NCBI RefSeq assembly: GCF_025515305.1
Contig: NZ_JAOPHT010000006.1
Location: forward strand, 62,001-126,000
Direction of reading: 5' to 3'
Origin: Roseicyclus sediminis
GTDB taxonomy: Bacteria; Pseudomonadota; Alphaproteobacteria; Rhodobacterales; Rhodobacteraceae
Length of the DNA stretch: 64,000 bases
Shown: one piece after another, positions 1 through 8,875 of the stretch
Position numbering within the stretch: the stretch's first letter is position 1
Layout of the letters: every line of letters begins with the position of its first letter
Made by a program: the position numbers and the translations under genes
Notes under the pieces: generated by a model
Told to the model about the DNA's origin: nothing
Seen by the model: the letters and a program-made list of their open reading frames with translations, nothing else
The model's database searches: none

Positions 1-189
1 GACCGATCGGTAGCCGGTGAAGGTCCGGATCTCGCCCCTGAGGCGGACCCCGAACCGAACGGTATAGGTCGCGTTGCAGACGCGGATCTTCTCCTCGAGC
101 CCCGGCGGCAGATCGAGAAGCGCGGCAGCGCGGTTGAACATCAGGTCGACGGACTGGCGGAAACTCGGCTCGGTCGCCGTGGTGGACAT
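1..189 (-). CDS. Glu/Leu/Phe/Val dehydrogenase, N-terminal fragment (cut by window edge)
   Basis: Only the first 63 codons are present; the gene runs out of the window on the left. The start is an ATG on the minus strand at 189, preceded by a strong purine-rich ribosome binding site (GGAGGAG) a few bases upstream. The translated start contains YTVRFGVRLRG and FTGYRSV, which I recognise as the N-terminal region of the NAD(P)-dependent glutamate dehydrogenase type of amino-acid dehydrogenase (2-oxoglutarate plus ammonia to and from glutamate, cytosolic). The catalytic lysines and the Rossmann domain lie outside the window, so substrate choice (glutamate versus leucine or phenylalanine) cannot be judged. 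It is divergent from the tad genes, with a gap of about 285 bases in which I see no clear gene. Confidence 0.8.
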   Translation of the reverse strand, partial: MSTTATEPSFRQSVDLMFNRAAALLDLPPGLEEKIRVCNATYTVRFGVRLRGEIRTFTGYRSV

Positions 190-475
190 GGTCTCTCCTC
201 CCCGGCCCGGCAGGGTTGAGCACGCCCCAAGCGGCGGCGCCACCGGGCGCTGGCCCATGAAACGCACAGGCGGCCCCGCGGTTACAACCCCCAAATCCGC
301 CAAATTGGGTCGATCAGGAACCGGTTGGCGTCCACCCGCCCTTTCTTTCCGCCCCGGGCCGAAACACCCCGTTTCCATCTTCGAACTGCCAAAATTCTGC
401 CGCGGTTGCACGGCAGTTGGATGCTTCCATTCCTGCGTCTTGTCGCAGTCCAGGGGTAACCAGCAGGAGCGCGAA

Positions 476-1999
476 ATGCGCCAGTTCGACCGGATCTCGA
501 CCATCCATGGCGCCTACTCGGCGCGCCGCGACCGGCTTGTCCGCCGGTTCATGCGGAGCGAGGAAGGCACGATCACCACCTTCGCACTGATGATCTTCAT
601 CCTGATGGTGGCCGTCGCCGGAATCGCGATCGACATCATGCGCTACGAGACACAGCGCGTGCAGTTGCAGTACACGCTCGACCGCGCCGTCCTGGCCGCG
701 GCTTCGGTGTCGCAGCCGCTGAACCCTGTCGCGGTGGTCGAGAACTATTTCGAGATCTCCGGCCTCAACAACTACCGCCTGAACGTGAACGTCGAGGAAG
801 GCATCAACTTCCGCCGCGTGAACGCCTATGCAGAAGTCGAGATCAACACGCTCTTCATGCACATGTTCGGGGTGCGCGTCCTGACCTCGCCCGCGGAAGG
901 CGCCGCCGAGGAGATCATTCCGAACGTCGAGGTCTCGCTCGTTCTCGACATCTCGGGCTCCATGCGCTTCACCGACAGCGACGGCATGCCCCAGATCGAC
1001 CGGCTGCGCCCGGCCGCCCGAAACTTCATCGACCGCGTCCTCGAAGACGACCGTGCGGCCGCGACCACGATCTCGGTGGTTCCCTATGCCGGACAGGTCA
1101 ATCCCGGCGCGGCGATGTTCGACCTGATCGGTGGCGTGCGCGCCTATGTCGACTACGAGGATACCAACGGCGACACCGTCACGGTCCTGCGCGACCACCC
1201 CCGATCGCATTGCGTGGAATTCGACAGCAGCGACTTCGACCTGCGCGCAATCCCGCAGGGCGCTTCGTTCGACCAGGTGCCGCATTTCATGAACTGGTCC
1301 ATCGACAATCCGACGATGGACTGGGGCTGGTGCCCGCTGGAGGGCAACACCAGCCTGCTCGAGAACTCCTCGGCGATCCAGTATTTCTCGAACCAGGCAA
1401 ACGACCTCGAGGGTTACATCAACCGGATGCGCCTGCACGACGGCACGGGCACGCATTACGGGATGCTTTGGGGCCTCTGGCTTCTGAACCCCGACAGCAA
1501 CTGGGCCGTGCGGGAACTGGTCAATCAAGGTGCGGTGTCCTCCGATTTCGAAGACCGCCCGGCGGCGTTCGACGACCCCGAGACGCTGAAGGTGATCGTC
1601 CTGATGACCGACGGCGCCATCACCGACCAGATCCGTCCGCGCTTCCAGGACCGGACGCTGTCGCCGCTCGATGAAACCAACCCCACCCGGATCTTCCTGA
1701 ACCACACGCAGGAACTGCAGGAGCAGAGCAACAGCGGGGACTGCAACGGTCAGGGCTGCCGTGTCACCGAGAGCGCCCGGAACACGAACCTCAGCCGCTT
1801 CTACGCCGCCTGCCAGGCCGCGCGGGACAACGGCGTGATCGTCTTCACCATCGCCTTCAACACCAATTCCAACGGTCGGACCGAGATGCAGAACTGCGCT
1901 TCGTCGATCGCCCATTACTACGACGTGCGGGGCTCCGATCTCGATGCGGCCTTCCAGTCCATCGCCGGCGCCATCAACCAGCTGAGGCTCATCCAGTAA
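476..1999 (+). CDS. tadG: TadG-type pilus assembly protein with von Willebrand factor A domain
   Basis: Predicted 507-residue inner-membrane protein of the Tad (tight adherence) system. The start at 476 has AGGAGCG just upstream; an open frame continues further 5' but has no such signal. Residues 1-30 are basic and cytoplasmic, residues about 33-55 are a single membrane helix preceded by SEEG (the pilin-like TadE/TadG N-terminus), and the rest is periplasmic. A metal-ion-dependent adhesion motif DISGSM lies at about 158-163, with a threonine/aspartate (LMTDG) later in the domain, so the VWA fold looks intact. TadG is thought to help anchor or assemble Flp pili. Two tadE-like genes follow at once, 4 and 13 bases apart, so the three are probably cotranscribed. 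No tadA, tadB, tadC or rcpA is visible nearby, so the assembly machine must be encoded elsewhere. Confidence 0.85.
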   Translation: MRQFDRISTIHGAYSARRDRLVRRFMRSEEGTITTFALMIFILMVAVAGIAIDIMRYETQRVQLQYTLDRAVLAAASVSQPLNPVAVVENYFEISGLNNYRLNVNVEEGINFRRVNAYAEVEINTLFMHMFGVRVLTSPAEGAAEEIIPNVEVSLVLDISGSMRFTDSDGMPQIDRLRPAARNFIDRVLEDDRAAATTISVVPYAGQVNPGAAMFDLIGGVRAYVDYEDTNGDTVTVLRDHPRSHCVEFDSSDFDLRAIPQGASFDQVPHFMNWSIDNPTMDWGWCPLEGNTSLLENSSAIQYFSNQANDLEGYINRMRLHDGTGTHYGMLWGLWLLNPDSNWAVRELVNQGAVSSDFEDRPAAFDDPETLKVIVLMTDGAITDQIRPRFQDRTLSPLDETNPTRIFLNHTQELQEQSNSGDCNGQGCRVTESARNTNLSRFYAACQAARDNGVIVFTIAFNTNSNGRTEMQNCASSIAHYYDVRGSDLDAAFQSIAGAINQLRLIQ

Positions 2000-2003
2000 T
2001 CCG

Positions 2004-2540
2004 ATGAACGGACTCGCATTTCATATCCGGCAATTCGCACGCCGCGAGGAAGCCACCGCGACGATGGAATTCGTCATCACCTTCCCGGTGATCATGATCC
2101 TCTTCATCGCCGTCTTCGAGACCTCGATGATCATGACGCGTCAGGTGATGCTCGAGCGCACGCTCGACCAGGCCGTGCGCATCCTGCGGCTTGCCAATGG
2201 GCTGACCGTCACGCCCGCCGACATCCGGACCGCGATCTGCGACAACACCGGAATGCTTCCGAACTGCGAGGCACTTCTCACGATCGACCTGCGTCGCGTG
2301 AACCGCATGACCTACGCGGTGCCGGACAACCAGGAGCTCTGCATCGAGCGCGCCGACGCAACCGCCACACCCAGCAACTCGTTCACGGCCGGCGGCGACA
2401 ACGAGGTAATGCTTGTACGCGCCTGCATGATCGTGGACCGGGTGCTGCCCTTCTCCGGCTTCGGCCTCAACCTCACGCGCGACGATTCGGGGGGGCTGCA
2501 CATGATGGCGTCCTCCGTCTTCGTGAACGAACCGGACTGA
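2004..2540 (+). CDS. tadE: TadE-like pseudopilin
   Basis: 178 residues. A short basic N-terminus (FARREE) is followed by a hydrophobic helix at about 22-44 with a glutamate at its start (ATMEF), the arrangement of TadE pseudopilins that are cleaved by a TadV-type prepilin peptidase. The remainder is a predicted periplasmic domain with cysteines (CDNTG, NCEAL, LCIE, RACM) that could form disulfides. It starts 4 bases after the tadG stop, which suggests translational coupling. In Tad systems TadE and TadF are minor pseudopilins needed for fibril assembly; whether this one is TadE or TadF cannot be decided from sequence alone. Confidence 0.8.
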   Translation: MNGLAFHIRQFARREEATATMEFVITFPVIMILFIAVFETSMIMTRQVMLERTLDQAVRILRLANGLTVTPADIRTAICDNTGMLPNCEALLTIDLRRVNRMTYAVPDNQELCIERADATATPSNSFTAGGDNEVMLVRACMIVDRVLPFSGFGLNLTRDDSGGLHMMASSVFVNEPD

Positions 2541-2553
2541 GAGGGCCCGAGCC

Positions 2554-3105
2554 ATGATCCAGAGCCTTCGGAACTTCATCCACGACACCCGCGCCGCCGT
2601 GGCGTTCGAGACGGTCCTTTTGACGCCCCTGCTCGTCTGGGCCTATGTCGGCAGCTTCGTCTTCTTCGACGCGTACCGTGTCTACAACACGTCGGTGAAG
2701 GCGACCTACATGGTTGCCGACATGCTGTCGCGGCAGACCAACATGGTCTTCGGCCACGACATCTCGGGCATGGCCAACGTCATCGACACCATCATCCGAG
2801 GTTCGGGCGACGTGCAGATGCGCGCCACCCAGATCGCGATGATCAACGGCAACTACCGGGTCGACTGGTCCCATGGCGTGAACGGCGCGGCGCGACTCTT
2901 CGACGCCAACCTCGTCGACATGACCGACCGTCTTCCCGTCATGGCCAACGGCGAACGGGTGGTTCTGGTCGAGACATTCGTCGCCTACGATGCGCCTTTC
3001 GAGATCGGCCTGACCGTTCTGCGGTTCGACAACTTCACGCTGGTGCGTCCGCGCTACGCCGGACAGGTTCCCTTCAGCGCGACGGGCATGCCCACTTCTT
3101 CCTGA
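2554..3105 (+). CDS. second TadE/TadF-like pseudopilin
   Basis: 183 residues with the same design as the preceding gene: a short N-terminus, then RAAVAFETVLLTPLLVW, a membrane helix at about 17-38 with a glutamate (E19) at the start, followed by a periplasmic domain. The ATG at 2554 is preceded by GAGAGGGCCC after the previous stop (gap 13 bases). The pair tadE-tadE after tadG is the usual orphan tadG/E/F cassette of Rhodobacterales. It probably acts as a minor pseudopilin in Flp pilus assembly. The assignment to TadF rather than TadE rests only on order and is uncertain. Confidence 0.75.
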   Translation: MIQSLRNFIHDTRAAVAFETVLLTPLLVWAYVGSFVFFDAYRVYNTSVKATYMVADMLSRQTNMVFGHDISGMANVIDTIIRGSGDVQMRATQIAMINGNYRVDWSHGVNGAARLFDANLVDMTDRLPVMANGERVVLVETFVAYDAPFEIGLTVLRFDNFTLVRPRYAGQVPFSATGMPTSS

Positions 3106-3189
3106 CGTCGGCTCGGCCCTCGTTTCCGCGCCATTGCCGCGCCGTGGCCCTTCAGGTCGCGGTGCGGCATCGCGTTGTCGCAGACGGAC

Positions 3190-3218
3190 TTTCCATCGCG
3201 ACGCCGAGGTTCGATAAA
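3190..3218 (+). promoter_or_regulatory. weak candidate promoter for the sox operon
   Basis: TTTCCA at 3190-3195 and GATAAA at 3213-3218 are separated by 17 bases and lie about 50 bases upstream of soxB. The match to a sigma-70 promoter is only moderate, and this is a guess by eye. I see no glycine riboswitch in the roughly 160-base gap. Confidence 0.25.
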
Positions 3219-3267
3219 GGCGCGGTGGCCTGGCCCGTTCCGGGAGGGCCCGACCTCGAGGAGCGAG

Positions 3268-4521
3268 ATGCGGTATTCCGGCTTGGCCGTTCTGGCCCAG
3301 GGCTTGACTGGCAACAGGGGCTGGCGCCCGGCGTGGCGTGACCCGGCACCGAAAGACGCCTACGACATCGTCATCATCGGTGGCGGCGGCCACGGCCTCG
3401 CCACCGCCTTCTACCTGGCCAAGGAGCACGGCCTGCGCAACATCGCGGTGCTCGAGAAGGGCTATCTCGGCGGCGGCAACATCGGGCGCAACACCACCAT
3501 CGTGCGCGCAAACTACGGGCTGCCCGGGAATTCCGAGTTCTACTCGCATTCGCTGAAGCTCTGGGAGGGGCTGGAGGCGGAGCTCAACTACAACGTGATG
3601 CATTCCCAGCGGGGCATCATCAACCTGTTCCATTCCGACGGCCAGCGCGACGCCTATGCACGGCGCGGCAACGCCATGATCAACCAGGGCGATGACGCGA
3701 TCCTCCTCGACAGGGCGGGCGTGCGGAAACTCCTGCCCTATCTCGACTACGAGCAGACGCGCTTCCCGATCTATGGCGGGCTCTACCACCCGCGCGGCGG
3801 CACCGCGCGCCACGATGCGGTGGCCTGGGGCTTCGCACGCGGCGCGGACATGCGGGGCGTCGATCTGATCCAGAACTGCGAGGTGACGGGGATCGACATC
3901 GAGGGCGGGCGCGTGACCGGCGTGCAGACCTCGCGCGGCGCGATCCGCGCCAAGAAGGTGGGCATCGTGGTCGCCGGCCGCTCCTCCCAGGTCGCGGCGA
4001 TGGCGGGGATGCGCCTGCCGATAGAAAGCCACATCCTCCAGGCCTTCGTCACCGAGGGGCTGAAGCCCGTGATCGACCACGTCGTGACCTACGGCATGGG
4101 GCATTTCTACATCAGCCAGTCCGACAAGGGCGGCCTCGTCTTCGGCGGCGACCTCGACTTCTACGCCAGCTACGCCGCGCGCGGGAACCTGCCCATGGCC
4201 GAGCACGTGATGGAAGCGGGTCTGACGCTGATGCCGATGATCGGCAAGGCAAGGATCCTGCGGTCCTGGGGCGGGATCATGGACATGTCGCCGGACGGTT
4301 CGCCGATCATCGACCGCACCCATATCGAGGGGCTCTATCTCAACTGCGGCTGGTGTTACGGCGGGTTCAAGGCGGTGCCGGCATCGGGGCACACCTTCGC
4401 CCATCTCATCGCCACCGACCGACCGCACGAGGCCGCCGCGCGTTACCGCCTGGACCGCTTCGCCACGGGCCGCGGCCTGATGGACGAAGAGGCGAAGGGC
4501 AGCCAGCACAACCTGCACTAG
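3268..4521 (+). CDS. soxB: sarcosine oxidase subunit beta
   Basis: 417-residue catalytic flavoprotein subunit of heterotetrameric sarcosine oxidase, which oxidises sarcosine to glycine and passes the methyl group as formaldehyde or 5,10-methylene-tetrahydrofolate. The start at 3268 follows GAGGAGCG and gives MRYSGLAVL, matching the family start; a longer frame beginning at 3175 is rejected. The dinucleotide fold is at about 33-60 (VIIGGGGHGLATAFYLA). A conserved GGTARHDAVAWG segment at 178-187 lies in the region known for the covalent FMN site in this family. C-terminal GGIMDMSPDGSPIID and NCGWCYGG are typical of the DAO superfamily. It is first gene of soxBDAG, 9 bases from soxD. Confidence 0.95.
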   Translation: MRYSGLAVLAQGLTGNRGWRPAWRDPAPKDAYDIVIIGGGGHGLATAFYLAKEHGLRNIAVLEKGYLGGGNIGRNTTIVRANYGLPGNSEFYSHSLKLWEGLEAELNYNVMHSQRGIINLFHSDGQRDAYARRGNAMINQGDDAILLDRAGVRKLLPYLDYEQTRFPIYGGLYHPRGGTARHDAVAWGFARGADMRGVDLIQNCEVTGIDIEGGRVTGVQTSRGAIRAKKVGIVVAGRSSQVAAMAGMRLPIESHILQAFVTEGLKPVIDHVVTYGMGHFYISQSDKGGLVFGGDLDFYASYAARGNLPMAEHVMEAGLTLMPMIGKARILRSWGGIMDMSPDGSPIIDRTHIEGLYLNCGWCYGGFKAVPASGHTFAHLIATDRPHEAAARYRLDRFATGRGLMDEEAKGSQHNLH

Positions 4522-4530
4522 GGGAAGACC

Positions 4531-4803
4531 ATGCAGATCGACTGCCCCTTCTGCGGGGCCCGCGACATCCGCGAATTCACTTATCTCGGGCACGAGACCT
4601 ACATTCATCGCCCCGCCGACGAAGCGTGGTCCGACGCCTGGAACGACTACCTTCACAACCGCGAGAACCCGGCGGGCATGACGCGCGACCTGTGGTTCCA
4701 CGGCTCGGGCTGCGGCGCCTGGCTTGTTGTCACGCGGAACACCGTCACGCACGAGATCACCGGCGTGGAGCTGGCGCGGGAGGCGAGCCGGCATGCGGGT
4801 TGA
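4531..4803 (+). CDS. soxD: sarcosine oxidase subunit delta
   Basis: 90-residue zinc-binding small subunit of the heterotetrameric sarcosine oxidase. C5 and C8 (CPFCGARD) and H57/C61 (FHGSGCGAW) are the expected zinc ligands of SoxD, and the length matches the family (about 90-100). It has a structural role in the complex with SoxA and SoxB. The start ATG follows AGGGGAAGACC. The soxA start lies inside its last codons (11-base overlap), which indicates translational coupling and 1:1 production. Confidence 0.95.
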   Translation: MQIDCPFCGARDIREFTYLGHETYIHRPADEAWSDAWNDYLHNRENPAGMTRDLWFHGSGCGAWLVVTRNTVTHEITGVELAREASRHAG

Positions 4804-7723
4804 GGGACGCGGGCGCATCGACCGGACGCGGCCGGTCAGCTTCACCTTCGACGGGAAGACGATCTCGGGCTTCGCAGGTGACACGGTCGCCTCAGCGCTG
4901 CTGGCCAGGGACATCCGCCTCATGGCGCGGTCCTTCAAGTATCATCGCCCGCGCGGTCCCCTGACGGCAGGCAGCGAGGAGCCGAACGCGCTCGTGCAGG
5001 TCGGCACGGGGCACGCGATGATCCCCAACGTTCGCGCCACGGTGCAGGAGATCCACGAGGGCCTGACCGTCAACAGCCAGAACCGCATCGGATCGCTGGA
5101 GCGCGACCTGATGGCGGTGAACGACCTGTTCTGGCCGTTCCTCGGCGCGGGCTTCTACTACAAGACCTTCATGTGGCCGCGGCGCTTCTGGGAAGGGCTC
5201 TACGAGCCGATGATCCGCCGCGCCGCAGGGCTCGGTCGGATGACGCGGGGGCCCAACCCCGAGGCCAGCGAACGCGCCTTCGCCCATTGCGATGTCCTGG
5301 TGATCGGCGGCGGGCCGACCGGGCTGATGGCCGCGCTGACGGCAGCGAGGGCCGGCGCCGACGTGATCCTCGCCGAGGAAAGCGCCGAATGCGGCGGCCG
5401 CCTCCTGTCGGACGCCGAGGAGATCGACGGCGTCGAGGCCGAATACTGGGTCGAGGACATGCTGGCGCAACTGAAGGAAACGGGCCGGGTCCGCGTGATG
5501 ACGCGCACGACCGTGACCGGCGTCCATGACGGGCTGAACTTCGGCGCCCTCGAACGGGTGGGCCAGCATCTGCCCCACGACCCCGACACGCCGCGCGACT
5601 GTTTCTGGCGCATCCGGGCGAAGTCGGCCGTCCTTGCCGCCGGCGCGCTGGAGCGGCCCATCGCCTTCCCGATGAACGACCGGCCCGGGATCATGCTGGC
5701 CTCGGCGGTCAGGACGTATCTCAACCGCTACGGTGTCGCGCCGGGGCGGAACCTGACGGTCTTCGCCACCAACGATGACGCGCACCGCACGGCGGTCGAG
5801 ATGCAGGCGGCCGGCATGCGCGTCGCCGCCGTCATCGACAGCCGGACAGGCGTCAGGAAGCAGGGCGACTACCGCCTGATCGAGGGCGGGCAGGTGATCG
5901 ATACGAAGGGCCGCCACGGTCTGAGGCAGATCACCGTGCGGCACGGCGGGCGGACCGACGACATCATCACCGACTGTCTCGCGATGTCCGGCGGCTGGAA
6001 CCCCAGCGTGCACCTGACCTGCCATCTCGGCGCGCGGCCGGTGTGGGACGCGGCGCGCAAGGCGTTCCTGCCCGCGCCCGACGCGGTGCCCGGGCTGTTT
6101 CCGGCGGGGGCCTGCAATGGCAACTACGCGACGGCCGCCTGCCTGCGCGACGGCCACGCGGCGGCGGCGAAGGCCCTCGCCATGCTCGGGCTCAAGGCAA
6201 GGAAGGTCGAGGTCTCCGAGGCCCTCGAGGACGCAGGGAGCGTCTCGACACTCTGGTACGTCGAGGGCAAGGGACGCGCCTGGCTCGACTTCGCCAACGA
6301 CGTGACCACGAAGGACGTGAAGCTCGCCGCGCAGGAAGGGTTCACCTCGGTCGAACACATGAAGCGCTACACGACGCAAGGCATGGCGCCCGACCAGGGC
6401 AAATCCTCGAACATCGCGGCGCTGGCGCTTCTGGCCGACGCAACGGGGCGCGGCATTCCCGAGACCGGGACCACGACCTACCGCCCGCCCTTCATCCCGG
6501 TGCCGATCGGCGCGATGGCGGCGGGCGCCGAAGGGAAGGGCTTCGCCCCCGAGCGGCGGACGACCTCCGACCGCGCGCTGCGAGACTGGGGCGCGCCGAT
6601 GATCGAGGCCGGGCTCTGGTACCGGCCGAGCTATGTGCCGAAACCGGGCGAGACCCATTGGCGCCAGTCCTGCGACCGAGAGGTGAGGATGGTCCGCGAG
6701 GCGGTCGGCGTCGTCGATGTCTCGACGCTCGGCAAGATCGATATCCAGGGACCGGACGCGGCGGCCTTCCTCGACTTCGTCTATTGCAACACCTTCTCGA
6801 CGCTGAAGCCCGGGCGCGTGCGCTATGGCCTGATGCTGCGCGAGGACGGGCACGTCATGGACGACGGCACCACCGCGCGGCTGTCGGACACGCATTTCGT
6901 GATGACGACGACCACCGCAGCCGCGGGCCAGGTGATGCAGCACCTCGAATTCGTGCGGCAGTGCCTTCGCCCCGACCTCGACGTGGCGCTGATCTCCGTC
7001 ACCGAGCAGTGGGCGCAGTTCTCGGTCGCGGGGCCGCAGGCACGGGCGCTCATCAACTCGGTGCTGGACGAGGCGATCGACGACGAGAGCTTCCCCTTCA
7101 TGGCTTGCGGCCCGGTCCGCATCCACGGCATTCCCGGCCGCCTCTTCCGCATCTCCTTCTCGGGCGAGCACGCCTACGAGATCGCCATTCCCGCCCGTTT
7201 TGGCGAGGCACTCTACCGCGATCTCGTCGCCCGCGCCGAGACGCTCGGCGGCGGGGCCTACGGGATGGAGGCGCTGAACGTCATGCGGATCGAGAAGGGT
7301 TTCATCACGCATGCCGAGATCCACGGCCGCGTGACGGCCGACGATGTCGGGTTCGGCCGAATGGTCTCGGGCAAGAAGGATTGCGTGGGCAGGGCCGCCT
7401 CGCTCCGCCCGGGTCTTTCGGGCCCCGAGCGCGAGCAACTCGTGGGCCTGAAGCCGAAATCCCCGGAGACACCGCTTCTGGCCGGCGCGCATCTCTTCCG
7501 CGAGAAAGACGACGCCGTGCGCGTGAACGACCAGGGCTATATCACCTCGGTCGCGTGGTCTCCGACGCTGGAGACGTATCTGGGCCTCGGCTTCCTCCTG
7601 AACGGCAGGGCGCGGATCGGCGAGACGGTGCGGATGGTCGACCACCTGCGCAAGGCCGAGACGCTCTGCGAGGTCTGCGACCCGGTGTTCTTCGACCCCG
7701 AGGGAGGGCGCGCGCGTGGCTGA
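4793..7723 (+). CDS. soxA: sarcosine oxidase subunit alpha
   Basis: 976-residue large subunit. The ATG at 4793 gives MRVEGRGRIDR and sits within the end of soxD. Domains: an N-terminal small beta-grasp/2Fe-2S-like part (about 10-100, FTFDGKTISGFAGDTVASALL), an NAD-binding and FAD-related oxidoreductase region beginning near 170 (DVLVIGGGPTGLMAAL), and a C-terminal folate-binding aminomethyltransferase (GcvT-like) region from about 590 to the end (YGMEALNVMRIEKGF, LGLGFLLNG). The GcvT-like part accepts the methyl group onto tetrahydrofolate. Length and order match the family. Its end overlaps soxG by 8 bases. Confidence 0.95.
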   Translation: MRVEGRGRIDRTRPVSFTFDGKTISGFAGDTVASALLARDIRLMARSFKYHRPRGPLTAGSEEPNALVQVGTGHAMIPNVRATVQEIHEGLTVNSQNRIGSLERDLMAVNDLFWPFLGAGFYYKTFMWPRRFWEGLYEPMIRRAAGLGRMTRGPNPEASERAFAHCDVLVIGGGPTGLMAALTAARAGADVILAEESAECGGRLLSDAEEIDGVEAEYWVEDMLAQLKETGRVRVMTRTTVTGVHDGLNFGALERVGQHLPHDPDTPRDCFWRIRAKSAVLAAGALERPIAFPMNDRPGIMLASAVRTYLNRYGVAPGRNLTVFATNDDAHRTAVEMQAAGMRVAAVIDSRTGVRKQGDYRLIEGGQVIDTKGRHGLRQITVRHGGRTDDIITDCLAMSGGWNPSVHLTCHLGARPVWDAARKAFLPAPDAVPGLFPAGACNGNYATAACLRDGHAAAAKALAMLGLKARKVEVSEALEDAGSVSTLWYVEGKGRAWLDFANDVTTKDVKLAAQEGFTSVEHMKRYTTQGMAPDQGKSSNIAALALLADATGRGIPETGTTTYRPPFIPVPIGAMAAGAEGKGFAPERRTTSDRALRDWGAPMIEAGLWYRPSYVPKPGETHWRQSCDREVRMVREAVGVVDVSTLGKIDIQGPDAAAFLDFVYCNTFSTLKPGRVRYGLMLREDGHVMDDGTTARLSDTHFVMTTTTAAAGQVMQHLEFVRQCLRPDLDVALISVTEQWAQFSVAGPQARALINSVLDEAIDDESFPFMACGPVRIHGIPGRLFRISFSGEHAYEIAIPARFGEALYRDLVARAETLGGGAYGMEALNVMRIEKGFITHAEIHGRVTADDVGFGRMVSGKKDCVGRAASLRPGLSGPEREQLVGLKPKSPETPLLAGAHLFREKDDAVRVNDQGYITSVAWSPTLETYLGLGFLLNGRARIGETVRMVDHLRKAETLCEVCDPVFFDPEGGRARG

Positions 7724-8264
7724 GCTTATCGCAAGATCCGCGTTCCAGGGGCTCCTGCCGCTCCGCTTCGGTAACGTCGAGGCGGTGGAGGTCATGGCGG
7801 CCACCATCACCTCCGTGTCCCCGTTCCGGGGGCAGGAGACCAAGGTGTCGAAGGCCCTTGAGAAGGCCGTCGGCGTGCCGTTTCCGGACGCTGGCCGGGT
7901 GATCGCCAGGGACGACGTGCGCGCGATCTGGACGGGCATGGGCCAGTGCTTCGTGCTCGGCGCGGACCCCGGCCCCCTGCCCGGCGCCGCCGTGACCGAC
8001 CAGACCGACGCCTGGGGTGCGCTGGCGATCGAGGGCACCGATGCGCGCGCCGTCCTTGCAAGGCTCGTGCCGATCGACCTCAGGCCCGATGTCTTCGCCG
8101 TGGGCCATGCCGCGCGCACGCTTTTCGGTCACATGGCTTGCGTGCTGACGCGCGAGGCCGGGGACCGCTACGGGATCATGGTGTTCCGCTCCATGGCGGG
8201 GTCCGCGGCCCACGAACTGGAAGGCGCGATGCGCAAGGTCGCCGCGCGGGAGCGGCTTCAGTAA
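7716..8264 (+). CDS. soxG: sarcosine oxidase subunit gamma
   Basis: 182 residues, GTG start at 7716 inside the 3' end of soxA and preceded by GAGGGAGG. The protein is the small gamma subunit (YgfZ/GcvT-like fold) that completes the heterotetramer. The sequence carries the usual WGALAIEG, LVPIDLRPDVF and SMAGSAAHEL segments. The frame ends at 8264, overlapping by 7 bases the 3' end of the convergent small membrane protein gene. The usual downstream partners seen in many sox operons (glyA, purU, folD) are not present here. Confidence 0.92.
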   Translation: MAELIARSAFQGLLPLRFGNVEAVEVMAATITSVSPFRGQETKVSKALEKAVGVPFPDAGRVIARDDVRAIWTGMGQCFVLGADPGPLPGAAVTDQTDAWGALAIEGTDARAVLARLVPIDLRPDVFAVGHAARTLFGHMACVLTREAGDRYGIMVFRSMAGSAAHELEGAMRKVAARERLQ

Positions 8265-8746
8265 CCGTCGTGCGGTTCGAGCCCGCGCTCGTCCAGCGCC
8301 ATGCCGAAAACGGTTGCCCTGTCGGCGCCAAGGGCATGGTTCGGATGGTCGGGATCGTTCGCGATGTTCACCCAGTTGCGGTGCCTGTTGCGCAGCTGAG
8401 CGTCGTTGAGATTGGCGACGATGTTGTTGAAGTGGTTTCGCGCGTGGTTGCCGCTGTTGTAGGCCGTCCACTCCATGCCGGCGATCACGTCGGCGCGGTT
8501 CTGTCCGAAATGCCCGGAGCGGTAGACGATGTCGTCCTCGGTCATCGCCGCGGCCGTGTCTCCCGCGAGGTCACCTGCGCCACCGGACACCAGGGTCATG
8601 ACGGAAAGGCCGACCGCCACGACGGTAGCCGCCATCACGGTCCAGTCGACGGTCACGGCTCCGCCGTCCCCCAGAAAGAAACCCTCGACTGCGGATGCAC
8701 GCCGGGCGGCGCCGGCCGTTGTGGCCTGGTACTCGATACTCGTCAT
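8258..8746 (-). CDS. Flp-pilin-like small membrane protein with polar C-terminal tail
   Basis: 162 residues. Start chosen at 8746 (MTSIEYQ); the frame is open further upstream but that part overlaps the dnaG start region and looks non-coding. Residues about 31-54 form one membrane helix in a GDGGAVTVDWTV context, as in Flp/TadE-type class III pilins of Rhodobacterales. The C-terminal part (about 95-162) is unusually rich in Asn, His, Arg and Asp (NHARNHFNNI, RNRHRNW, DPDHPNH). I do not recognise a function. It may be a minor pilin-like protein linked to the tad genes 5 kb away, but that is inference from the helix only. Confidence 0.6.
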   Translation of the reverse strand: MTSIEYQATTAGAARRASAVEGFFLGDGGAVTVDWTVMAATVVAVGLSVMTLVSGGAGDLAGDTAAAMTEDDIVYRSGHFGQNRADVIAGMEWTAYNSGNHARNHFNNIVANLNDAQLRNRHRNWVNIANDPDHPNHALGADRATVFGMALDERGLEPHDGY

Positions 8747-8875
8747 GGGCGACCTTGTGCGCGCAGAACGTGCCGGCACCGTGCCGGGGATAAGAAAACA
8801 TTCTGACATTTCCTCGGTCGCCCCATGTCGCGGACGGCGCTGGACACGACCCCTCCGGGCGCCGATATTGGCGGC

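Noticed and set aside
3106-3267. A glycine riboswitch before soxB
   Set aside because: The gap is short and shows no pair of glycine-aptamer-like cores; nothing but a weak promoter guess.
8056-8085. Another TTGCAA palindrome (CCTTGCAAGG) in soxG
   Set aside because: Inside a coding sequence, only 10 bases, and isolated; not like the triple cluster at 46841-46907.
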